Shown here in pieces: positions 43,926 to 54,664 of a stretch of 64,000 bases of DNA. Within the stretch, counting starts at the first letter, position 1; each line of letters opens with the position of its first letter. Location of the stretch: the NCBI RefSeq assembly GCF_003086295.3, contig NC_092053.1:113779905-113843904 (forward strand), written 5' to 3'. The position numbers and the translations under genes are program-made. Below the pieces are notes generated by a model. That model did not search any database and had not been told where the DNA came from. It saw nothing but the letters and a program-made list of their open reading frames with translations. The stretch comes from Arachis hypogaea. Its lineage: Eukaryota > Streptophyta > Magnoliopsida > Fabales > Fabaceae.

Positions 43926-45860
43926 TTACCTGAGCTGAACGAACCATTTGAGGTGTACTGTGATGCCTCACTAAAGGGTCTAGGATGCGTGCTGATGCAG
44001 CATCATAATGTGGTGGCGTATGCCTCACGACAGTTAAGACCTCATGAAGTTAGTTACCCTACGCACGATCTGGAACTCGCTGCGGTCGTGTTTGCCTTGA
44101 AGGTGTGGAGGCATTATCTCTATGGGGTTAAGTTCCAAGTCTTCTCCGATCACAAGAGCTTGAAATACCTCTTTGATCAGAAAGAGCTTAATATGAGGCA
44201 AAGGAGGTGGATGGAATTGTTGAAAGATTATGACTTTGAGTTAAATTACCATCCTGGAAAGGCGAATATAGTGGCGGATGCGTTAAGTCGGAAGTCGTTA
44301 TATGCGTCTTGGATGATGCTTCAAGAGGAGAAGTTGCTCAAGGGATTCGAGAGTCTAAAAATTGGTGCTCGAGAAGTATCTGGAACCTTGTGTTTGAGCC
44401 GATTAGAAATCTCGAGTGACTTTAAGTCCGAACTCCTAAAGGCTCATGAAAATGATGAAGCGTTATGGAAGGTGTTACCGGCTATCGAGCAAGGAAAACA
44501 GTGGAGAGTGTCGGAAGAAAAAGATGGGTTATGGAGATTCAAGGGTAGGATCATTGTGCCAGATGTTGGCACTTTGAGGCAAGATATCTTAAAGGAGGCA
44601 CACAAAAGCGGATTCTCCATTCACCCGGGGAGTACTAAGATGTACCATGATTTAAAGGCGATGTTTTGGTGGCCGGGTATGAAGAATGATGTGGCGGAAT
44701 ATGTTTCAAAGTGCTTAACTTTTCAAAAGGTAAAGATTGAACATCAAAGACCTTCCGGGATGTTGCAACCCTTAGAGGTTCCGCAATGGAAGTGGGAAAG
44801 TATTGCAATGGACTTTGTGTCGGGATTGCCAAGGACTAGGACTGGTTTTGATGCTATCTGGGTGATCGTGGACCGACTGACAAAGTCAGCTCACTTTTTA
44901 CCCGTTCGGATGACTTACACCCTTGAGGAGCTAGCTCGGTTATACATAAAGGAGATTGTGAGACTCCATGGTGTACCTGCTACTATAATCTCTGATAGAG
45001 ATCCTCGTTTCACTTCGAGATTCTGGGGTGCATTTCAGAAAGCTTTTGGAACCCGATTATGCTTGAGTACAGCTTACCATCCTCAAACAGATGGTCAATC
45101 TGAGAGGACGATCCAAACACTAGAGGATATGTTGAGAGCTTGTGTTTTGGATCAACCAGCAAGTTGGGATTGGTATATGCCGTTAGTGGAGTTTGCATAC
45201 AATAATAGTTACCATGCGAGCATCGGAATGGCTCCATATGAGGCATTGTATGGAAGGAAATGTCAATCTCCACTATGTTGGTATGAAGCTGGAGAAAAAG
45301 GCTTGTTGGGGCCGGAAATGATAGCTGAGACCATAGAACAAGTCAAGAAAATCCGAGATAGGATGCTTACGGCGCAGAGTCGCCAAAAGAGTTACGCCGA
45401 TCAGAGGCGGAAGCCTTTGGAATTTGAGGCAGGAGATCATGTTTTCCTGAAGGTTACTCCAACCACAGGAGTAGGTAGGGCGATTAAAGCGAAGAAGTTG
45501 AATCCTCGATATATTGGTCCATTTCAGATCCTAGAGAGGATTGGGCCGGTGGCATATCGAATGGCTCTACCACCTCATCTTTCGAACCTGCACGACGTGT
45601 TTCACGTGTCGCAGCTTCGGAAGTACACCCCTGATGCTAGCCATGTGTTAGAACCCGAATCGGTTCAGTTAAGGGAAGATTTGACGCTTCCAGTGGCTCC
45701 AGTCAGAATTGATGATACTAGAATCAAACGACTGCATGGAAAAGAGGTTTCATTAGTCAAAGTGGCTTGGAGTCGAGGCGGTGTTGAGGAACACACTTGG
45801 GAACTTGAGTCGGAGATGCGAATGGATTATCCGCACTTATTCTCAGGTAATTGCATTTGA
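43915..45860 (+). pseudogene. Chromovirus RNase H, integrase and chromodomain-like tail
   Basis: RNase H begins [20 protein letters not shown] and has [20 protein letters not shown] and [13 protein letters not shown]. Integrase: the zinc finger reads [10 protein letters not shown] ... [10 protein letters not shown], with Phe where the second Cys of CxxC belongs. The core has D in [10 protein letters not shown] in IISDRDPRF and E in [10 protein letters not shown], followed by a GPY module ([18 protein letters not shown]). The C-terminus [20 protein letters not shown] ... [19 protein letters not shown] is the chromodomain-like tail typical of Tekay elements. It ends at TGA 45858-45860. Intact in frame over ~640 codons apart from the zinc-finger substitution. 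Confidence 0.95.
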
Positions 45861-45882
45861 ATTTTGTGGGCAAAATTCCCAA

Positions 45883-45896
45883 TTAGGTGGGTAGAA
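45883..45896 (+). other. Polypurine tract
   Basis: A purine-rich stretch ending GGTGGGTAGAA directly before the 3' LTR start at 45897, where plus-strand DNA synthesis would begin. Confidence 0.7.
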
Positions 45897-48800
45897 TGTA
45901 AGACCCAGTTAATTAACGGCTAATTAACCCATAAATGAGAATTTATTCTAGAAAGCCAAAATTGTTATTTTTATGGCTAAATGTGATAGAGGAGATTGAG
46001 ACGAGAATTTCGGTACCAATTTTATAGAAATCGGACCAAGATTGGACCAAACGGGCCAAACCGGTCCAACCGGACCCAAAGTGGGCCCTTGGCCCAACTA
46101 AACTAAACCAAAACCCTAGTTTTCAGCACTCTCTCTCCTCACAACACACTAAACACGCTGAAAATGGAGGCTATGGAGGGAAGAACACTCTCTCAAGTTC
46201 TTTCTCTCACTTGATCTTCAAACCACCATAACTTTTGATCTAGAGCTCCGATTGCCGCTCCGTTTGTGGCCACGCGTTCACCGCGGAGAGCTCTACAAAA
46301 CCCATACAATTAATCTTGAGGTAAGCCACGTTTTACTGTTCGAAATTCCAGCCCTTGATTTCGAGTTTCATGAGCAAAAATGTTGAGATTTTGGGTTCTT
46401 TGATGTTATAGGACCCAACTCTCTTGAAGGAGAAGATTAATCTTGTCTCCTTGGACCTTGGGTGTGGTAAGATTCTCAACCCTAGTGTAATTTGTTGTTC
46501 TATGAGGTTTGGGCATTGAGATGTTGTGTATGGGTATGATGATTGTGGCTTAGGTTGTGTATATGTGAATATTGGAGCTTGATTGGTGATTTTGGAAAGC
46601 TTGGAAGAGGGTTTTGTGTGACAAAATCTGTTCTTGGAGGTGTTGAGACCTTGAGAGCTTGAGGACAAGTGGTTTGGAAGTGCTCCGGTTGAGCTTGGGA
46701 AATCGGCTAAGGTATGGTTTCGATTTCCCGTATCTAATATGTAATGTGGTAGGAAATACTTAGGCTAGAGGCCCTAAGATAGGCATTGAATTGTTGGTGT
46801 TGTTGAATAGTTGAGATATATGATGTGTTCATATATGTGATTATGAATATTGATGCCTTGATTGTGTGATGTATGAGAAATGCATGTTGTGATATATGCT
46901 TGATGGGTGATTGAGGTTGAATTGATGGGTGGTACCATGTTGATGGTGAGTATGATGTTGATCATGTATAATGATGGTTGATTTGGAAATTAATATTATT
47001 GGAAATTGGGATGAGAATGATGTATGACATGAGATTGTGTTTGTCCTTTAGTCATTGATTAAGAAGTGTTAAAATGGTTGGAGGTAGTTTTGGAAATTTT
47101 GGTAAAATGTCAATGTGTGAGTTGAGGATGGCTTGTTGTTGATTTTGGTACATTTCGAATGATTTCAAAGAGAAGGGTTGAAATTGGCATGTTTTGATTG
47201 ATTTTGAAAAGAGTTGAAAGTGGCTTGTTTTGAAAATGGCACTTTGTGGTTTTGAATGAAAACATGGTTTTTGGGCATACTTTGACGGGACATAACTTGG
47301 ACTACGGATCTCTGATTTCTGCCAAATCTGTTTAGAAATAAAATTGAATCCGGGATGTCCATGCCGTTTGAAGAACGGGTGAAAAATGATTTAAAATGAG
47401 AGAGTTATGACCGTCGGAAGATTGGGGGTTGAATCTGTGAATTCTGCAGTTTTTAACTTAGAAAATTTTTAGCAGAATGACCCCCCGCGCGTAGGCGCAC
47501 TTGGCGCGTACGCGCCGTTCTTCCAGGAAGCGCCATCCACGCGTGCGCGTGATGTGCGCGGGCGCGCCGAATGTGCTGCACCCAAAGCCCAGCCATTTTC
47601 CAGAGAGTTGTGCCAGAGTTGTGCCAGTTTTGTGCCTGGGGCACAAGAGTACCCACGCGTACGCGTGGCTGACGCGTGCACGTTGTTTGGCTAATTTTCA
47701 ACCCGCGCGTATGACGCTTGCGCGTAGATGAGTTATAAAGCCATCCGCGCGTGCGCGTGGAGTGCGCGTACGCGTGGCCCTGTTTTCATCCCAAAGTTGA
47801 TTTTTGAGTTTTAAAAGCCAAATTTCATACTTCTAAGCCTTCGATCTCACCACTTATGTCTTAAATCATTATGATATGCCTAGCATGAGAAAAAGGGCTA
47901 GTGACTGTGGTAACTTGCGAGTGAAGCAAGGGGAAAAATGAATGATCATTGAGGATCAAAGATGATTATGTGAGATGCGGAGAATGGCGGTGGAAGTGCT
48001 TGTTATGCCATGGGCCGAAGGGCCATAATTGTTAATGAATTGGCTGGTTATGGATTTAACCGTGAGCCGGATGGCTAGATTATTGCCGTGTTACGGCGGA
48101 GCCATGTTTATGGCCAAGTATAAATGCATATATGCTGTTGATTGAATTGTGTATGTTTGCACTTCCACCATTGGAGATGAGGGTTTCCCTGGGTAGTAGC
48201 AATGGCTAGCCACCATGTGCTCCAGGTTGAGACTCGAAGCTCTTTTGACCCTATGTCGTAAGTGTGGCCAGGCACTGTGAAAGGCCCGGATGAGCTCGCC
48301 CCCGTAAATATTCACCAGTGAGGGTGATGGATATGGATCATGATTATGATCAAGTTTATGATGAGTATAACTTGAGTTGGGGATGCACGACAGAGGGACA
48401 GTCCAATGGTTAGCTACCAGGACTTGTCGGGTTGGCTCTATAACCGACAGATGATATCATCAGCCACTAGGGACAGGCATGCATCATAAGCATACTACAT
48501 AAATTGTTTGAGATTGCCTATTGACTGCATATTACTTGCTAATTGTCTAAATGCCTTATCTGTTCCTATTTGTAAATCTCTTGTCTGATATAACTGTGTT
48601 TGCTATATTATACTCCTGCTGGTGGTTGGGAGGTCTGAAGGAATTGGAAAGGGAAGTATTAGTTAGACTGAAGAATCTTTAGTCAGTTGCCACTTACGGT
48701 TTAGCTTGTTTATAAGCTTTGATATTATCTGGAGGAAGCTCTAGGATTGCCTTCGGCTTTCCTCTATTATTATGTATTATATATGTGGAAGCTGTTACTG

Positions 48801-49377
48801 TGCTGGGGACCTCTGGTTCTCACCCATGCGGATTTTGTGGTTTTCAGATGCAGGACGCGAGGCTTCTCGTTGAGGCATGCTAGAGACTTCTGGATTAGCG
48901 AAGATCCTTTGTTCTTGGGACTCTGTTTGGTTTATATATCTTGTTTAGATACTTTTATCTCCATTAAATAATACAAACTGTGATGACTCCTTCTAGAGGG
49001 GATTTTTGGAGAATAGGTTTTCTGTATTTGTGTCCCTTTGGGTTTCCTTTGGGGTTTCCTTATTTTATCATATGTATATATTGCTATGCTCAGACCGGTT
49101 CTCTTCGTAGCCGGGTTTTGAGTCTTGATATTCTTGTTTTTGACACTCTTTATATATATGATCTCGCGTTAGCTTATCCCGGTTCGTTACGTTATCGATC
49201 GGAGTGTTGCCCGTTCGAGTTACGGTTTGTGTTTACCCCCTTTTTCTACAAAGGCTCCTAGTTATAATCAATTATTCATACTACTATACGTACTAAATTT
49301 TTGTTTTAGAGGTCGTAATACCTTGCCATCTCTGAATTATGACTTAAGCATAAGACTTTGTATGGTAGGGTGTTACA
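45897..49377 (+). repeat. 3' LTR of the chromovirus (3481 bp)
   Basis: It starts TGTAAGACCCAG and ends GGTGTTACA, followed by ATTAA. It has two short insertions relative to the 5' LTR (near 46150 and 46461). Because it lies far from the gap it serves as a reference for which of the two 5' LTR versions is correct. Confidence 0.95.
47482..47780. repeat. ACGCGTACGCGT palindrome module, 3' LTR
   Basis: Same module as at 29650-29945 with a handful of substitutions (for example GCGTGCACG for GCGTGCGCG near 47672). The palindromic cores CCACGCGTACGCGTGG and GGCGCGTACGCGCC are unchanged. Confidence 0.95.
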
Positions 49378-49382
49378 ATTAA

Positions 49383-52300
49383 CGTATATATGATTGGGGA
49401 ATTCAGTGAAGTCTTTCCCATGATCGTCATTTACAAAAAAAAATTCTATAACATGAAGTCAGAAGCATTCTAATTTAAGCAAGGTAATTATATATTTGTG
49501 TTGTTCTTGTCACTTCTACATACTTTCTATCTATCAGACTTTCTATTATTTTCTTTATGTTTGTGGGCTTTATTGGAAATTTGAGTTGCTTCAAAAAAAA
49601 TTGTAATCAGAAATAAGTTCAATTTGTTATTCTATTGGACTTTGATATTCATATATGTGTGAATATATTCATTTATTTTATCATTCTATTGGACTTTGTT
49701 ATTCTATTAGTTCTTCATTTAATTAAATTTCTTTTATCTTTAGTAGACTAGCTACCTACTATTTTTCAAATATATAACATTATAATTCAGGTTTCAATCT
49801 TGACTTTTAAATTATTAATGATGATGGAGAGTTAAAAAGTGACCAAGACTAATGAAAAATCTGTTTATTATTGTATTCCATTTCTGATGTGGAGGTTTTT
49901 TTTCATAATTGAATATAATTATTTTTCATTATAGAATTAATAATTTAACTAAAAAAATTTTACTTTTTTCTCGGGATGAAGCAAATAAGGAAAGTGACTA
50001 TAGTATTTAGAATAACAATTTCACGAAATTGTTGCTCCACAGTAGGCATCACAAGGACATTACTATCGTAATTATGCTGAATCTGAAACACTTAATGTTT
50101 TGAATTTCACAGGACTTATGTTTCATTGGCAATATTATTTTCAGGTGCCGTCCTTTTTCTTGCAGTTACGATAGATAGATTAGATCAGAACTCCAAATTA
50201 GAAGAAAGACTATTGTGGTAATAAAAAAATTGGAAGCAACTAAAGTATTGAAAAAAAAAAAGAGACAAATCAAAAGTAAAACTATACAGCTAGAATCTAA
50301 TCTCAAGTCTAAATAGGGGATATGGTATGTATTATGTAAGCACTTTATTGTTTGATTATAGGCTTTAGGTTATTTCTTTTTTTAATTTGCATTTTTTTGT
50401 ATAGTCAATGGAATTGCACATTTATATCGACATATATCCATGTTTTGAAGCTAAATATAGAAGCTAAATTGTAAATTTCAACTGCCACAAAGGCTGTTTT
50501 CAAGAGTTTAGAGTTCTTTTTACCATTAACAGTTTTCAAAATAAAATCAAAGAGGCTAACTTTTTCCCTTTAAAGTTATGTTATCCTTTGGTCTTTACGG
50601 TATTGGGGTTTAAACCTACTATTTTGTAATATATACTCTGAAAATTTTTTTAATTGCTGTGAATATATTTTTGTTACTTTTTGTGAGTTTAAAAATTAAC
50701 TAAATATATTGGATCCTTTTAGTATTTAGTGATCACTATCAATTACCTACTGCTGCTATTTTTTATTTTCACTATTCATTAGTCACTCTAAATATATTTG
50801 TTTTAGTTAGATTTTAATTTTAATTCTCAAGATAGTCTTAATTCTAGAATTTTTCAAGAACTTGAAGCTCAATTAGTTAAAGAGAATGATGAGTGTAAAG
50901 GTACTATATCTTGTCTACATGTATCTGTTGATTTTTAATTAATAATTTCTTACGTTGATTATTCATTGCAACAATGTTTCTTTTTCTGATTTTTTTTGTT
51001 CAATAAAAAATTCAAAATCAATTCGAGAATAAGAAAGTTTATTAGAGTGCACAAAATGAGTTAAATAAACACTATTATGAAAAAATTATCTCTTTTATAT
51101 AGAGTTAAAAATTTTTTCTTAATATATTGGTGTAATTTCTTTTTTCATAGTGATCTAATCTTGTGAATTGTGAGTGTTCTTTTGTTGATATTTAATACTT
51201 TAAAATTTTTACATCATACTTTGCTTCACTTTTATTTATTTATTTATTTTTTTGTTCTTCCCTCCCACTTTTATATTTCTCTTAAATTTTATTTTTTATT
51301 TCTACTAAATTCTCTTTGGTATAAGCTTTTACTACTATTAGTAGCATTTGGATTCTCAAAGCAATTTTTTGTTCACTATTAGTTTTGGAAAGAAGTGATC
51401 AGATGTGGCTATCTTGGTTACACTTGCTCTGTCAATAGTAAAAAAGGACCTTCAAAGGCCATGAGGTTGCTATCAAAAGCGAAGGTTACGTTATTTTTAT
51501 TTTTATTATTAAAACTTTGATTTTGATTGGTTCTTGAGTTTCATATTTTTAGAGTTTTGATAAAGATCTCAGTTTTTATTTACATACAATTTTTTTTCAC
51601 AGTAGATCCTCAAAAATTAATATTGTACTAGAGTTTGTTGTAAATACTCTTCAACTATGGTTTCACTAATTTTTTTCTCTCATATTAATTTATTTATTTG
51701 ATAATTTATTGGATAAATCGTACTCTCTCATATATAATTTTTTTTTAAAGTTGGATTATGGTATCATAAACATTTTTAGCATTTTTAGCATTTATCTTTA
51801 TCTGAATTTTTTGCATAGAAAGAAATTGAGAGTCAAATTTAATTTTTTTTATCTTTTTTATTTTTTTTCTTCCACTTAAAATAATGTGTTGTAAGTTACT
51901 GTTATTTTAATTGTAATTTGTTAGTATATGGTTACATTTATTTATCAATTGTGTTTTTTTAGAATTTTTTTGAATGTGTATTGAATTACATAAAATTATA
52001 ATTTTATTGACAGGCTGAGTGCTGATTTATTATATGCATGAATTATATATTTTCTTATAGAAAATGTTTATTTAGATATTTGTATTTAGAGGTTTACTTT
52101 CTGGGGTCAGATTGAGCTTATTTGAGTTTGTTTTTGTTTTGAGCTGAAATAGAAATTTGAATAGAAGATTTTTCATATTTAGAAGAAGTTACCTAAAAAG
52201 TGAAAAATCATAATGAAAGTTCATGATGTTTGTATTTTGTAAAATATCCTGAGCATGATATTTATGTGTTTTTTTTTTAAAACATAGATAGATTTGGGTT

Positions 52301-52928
52301 GAAATTTTGTTCTGTTTGTGTGTTCTTTTGTTTAGATTTCTGTTTGTATTATTACCATTTATTTTATTGATTTTTAGCCATAAATAGTTTTGGCTTGAAA
52401 TTTTGTTCTACTTGTGAAAAGATTAATTGGAACTTTTTTTTTTCATTTTTCTTTGTGATCTTTGGTTGCTGAGGAATGAACACTGTGTTGTGAGAATCAA
52501 ATACTACGATAGTTAGTAAATTTTTTTCTGGTGAGATGATTGTTTTATATAAATTATGTTGAATTTGTTCTCTTTTATGTGATTTTAGAATTATTTTTTG
52601 ATAAGTAAAAGTACATGTTTACTTCTAATTCTCTCTTACATGTTGTTTAAAAAAGTATGGTTTCACTGGACATTTGCTTTGCTGGGTTTTCTTTTTTATT
52701 TAATGTTGTTTTGTTTTGTTTTTCGTCTTTATTTCTTTATTTATTTTTTTCTGATTCTATGTGAATGATTTCTTTTATCTAAAATGTTATCTATCACAAG
52801 AGAGCTTTTCATTTCATTTTCTCTTTATACTATGCATCTTCACTGTTATTTTTTAGTGGTCTCAACTATTATGTTTTGGACTTGTGGTTATTATTTCATC
52901 GCCTAAAACTGTTTGTTTATATTTTCAG
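49383..52928 (+). other. AT-rich host sequence, no gene recognised
   Basis: About 3.5 kb of T-rich, low-complexity sequence. Short stretches of less biased composition occur at 50160-50225, 50845-50900 (SRIFQELEAQLVKENDECK in one frame, followed by a GT) and 51390-51485, which could be exon relics, but I cannot name them. Bases ~51830-52513 resemble ~60900-61430 on the other side of the ClpD remnant. Confidence 0.5.
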
Positions 52929-53780
52929 GCGGTAGTCATGATTCGGTTAGACATAACTGAATAAATGGAGTGTCATATATTAAGCAAGTTGATAGGATCG
53001 CCAGCTTACTGATACTCAGGTTTGTGAATGTTGCTATAAACCTTTATTTACTAAATATTTTTACATGAATCTCCCATTTCTTCCTTTCTTGCATCTTCTC
53101 CAAGTAAACACGTTACTGGTGTCCTTATTTTTATATTTGTTGTTTGTGAAACTGGATTTGACAGGGTCGGAGAATTTCATTTAAAAATACATTGGAGTTG
53201 ACAGGGACGGATATATGTATATGAGTGTGGAGGCAATCGCCCCACTACGATTTGAAATTTTTTTGAGTAGTATATGATAATAATATTTATTTATCCCTAC
53301 TAAATTATTAAATTTGACCCCACAATAATTTTTTACTCAACTTTTGGTACTTCATACTCAATTTAAAAATTTTATATTATATGTCATTAGAATGATCAAT
53401 TCTCAATTTAAATAAAATTTATATTTTTTCTTAGAAATCAATTCGAAAGAGTGTTATTTATCTTTTTTTTATATTAGTTTTAATTTTTTTTCTGTAACTA
53501 CATTAATTGAAAGAACTTTTTCAACTATGAATCTCAATAAGAATTGACTTCTAATTATATAAGTAAATTTCTAAATAAGTATTTACTTATATATATGTAA
53601 AAGAAATACTACACATCCAAGTCTTTTTATGAACTAAGTCTAACCAAGTTAAACAATAAAACTTAAAATAATATTAGTCATAACTGATTTTTGTTGTCTT
53701 AGACAAATTTGATTGGACTTGGTTAACAAAAAAATATGAATATGTAGCATTATCCTATATAAAAAGATAGATATTTATAA

Positions 53781-54148
53781 GGGTAAAGTATATTTTTTGT
53801 CCCCGAAGTTTGGCAAAAGTTTTTAAAATATCCCTAAGTTTTATTTTGTTTCAATTTTATCCCAAAAGTTTTCGATTTGCATCAAATATACCCTCGGATG
53901 CTAAATTATCAAAAAATTTAAGATCAATATAACTATAATGCATGAAAATTATGCTTGATTTGCTTGTGTTGAGAAGTTGTTCTTATGAAATTGTTGTTGA
54001 ATCGATCTTAGATTTTTTGAAAAATTAGCCGTCAGGGGTATATTTGATGCAAATCGAAATTTTCTGGGAGAAAATTGAAACAAAATAAAATTTAGGGATA
54101 TTTTTAAAACTTTTGTCAAACTTTAAGGACAAAAAATATACTTTACCC
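53781..54148. mobile_element. MULE-type MITE, 368 bp, nested in the hAT-like element
   Basis: Long terminal inverted repeats: it starts GGGTAAAGTATATTTTTTGT and ends with its complement (ACAAAAAATATACTTTACCC); pairing extends well over 100 bp per side, including the GCATCAAATATACCC / GGGTATATTTGATGC pair near the centre. The flanks are TATTTATAA at 53772-53780 and 54149-54157, a perfect 9-bp duplication, the size typical of Mutator-like elements. Confidence 0.9.
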
Positions 54149-54374
54149 TATTTATAAATAATTATTTTAGTGTTTTTATTTGTAAAATTAGATATTATAA
54201 AAACTAATCATGTTATATTTACATCGAAAATAACTACTTGTGTATATATATTGAAATAAAAAATACACATTAAAAATAAATTAAATAATACATATATTTA
54301 TATATGAATACATAATGATTAATAAATAATTTGATAACTAATTTTTATGTACACGTAATATTTTTATTATAAAA

Positions 54375-54375
<1 letters not shown>

Positions 54376-54449
<74 letters not shown>
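54376..54449. repeat. ATT trinucleotide microsatellite
   Basis: About 24 uninterrupted ATT units near the right end of the hAT-like element. Confidence 0.97.
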
Positions 54450-54664
54450 TGCCCCACTATCAAAATTTTTTGGATCCGTCATTGGGTGTTGATAACTTCA
54501 AATGCAGGGTCTAGTGCGATTTCTAAGGGATGGCACAACTCCATAGGTTTCTTGATTCAAGATGACAAGAAAGCATCATATAGTGCCTTGAAATCGATGG
54601 TAATGGAAGAATTGAGAAAGTATCTTAGTCTAGAATTGCTCAACAGGATAGATAAAGTGGTAGT

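Larger units (their letters stand above)
37738..49377 (+). mobile_element. Complete Tekay/Del-lineage chromovirus (Ty3/gypsy), TSD ATTAA
   Basis: 11,640 bp flanked by ATTAA at 37733-37737 and 49378-49382. Order: 5' LTR 37738-41182, initiator-Met primer site 41186, gag, protease, RT, RNase H, integrase with a C-terminal chromodomain-like segment (41404-45860), polypurine tract at ~45883-45896, 3' LTR 45897-49377. LTRs over 3.4 kb, the iMet primer site and the chromodomain tail fit the Tekay (Del) clade. The two LTRs differ by about 30 substitutions by eye (~0.9 percent) plus 9-bp and 17-bp insertions in the 3' LTR, so it is younger than the Tat element at 7012-17676. Gag-pol carries four frameshifts and one stop, so this copy is not autonomous. 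Confidence 0.95.
53202..54484. mobile_element. hAT-like non-autonomous DNA transposon, 1283 bp
   Basis: Terminal inverted repeats CAGGGACGGATATAT (left) and CAATGACGGATCCAA (right end, reverse-complemented), both followed by GTGGGGC-type sequence within ~50 bp. The flanks are the 8-bp duplication GGAGTTGA (53194-53201) and GGTGTTGA (54485-54492), one mismatch; eight bases is the hAT size. Removing it rejoins the ClpD frame exactly. The interior has no transposase; it holds a nested MITE (53781-54148) and an ATT microsatellite. Confidence 0.8.

Noticed and set aside
28092..49377. Two tandem chromovirus insertions, or a three-LTR tandem element
   Set aside because: The repeat unit ignores element boundaries, both copies share the same private differences, and the indel gradient points to contig ends. 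Treated as one element assembled twice.
50845..50903. Exon-like coiled-coil stretch SRIFQELEAQLVKENDECK
   Set aside because: Too short to name, with no adjoining exon of the same protein found. Mentioned only within the AT-rich region entry.
51170..51382. 70-codon Phe- and Leu-rich frame resembling a membrane protein
   Set aside because: It translates T-rich low-complexity sequence and has no start context or family resemblance.
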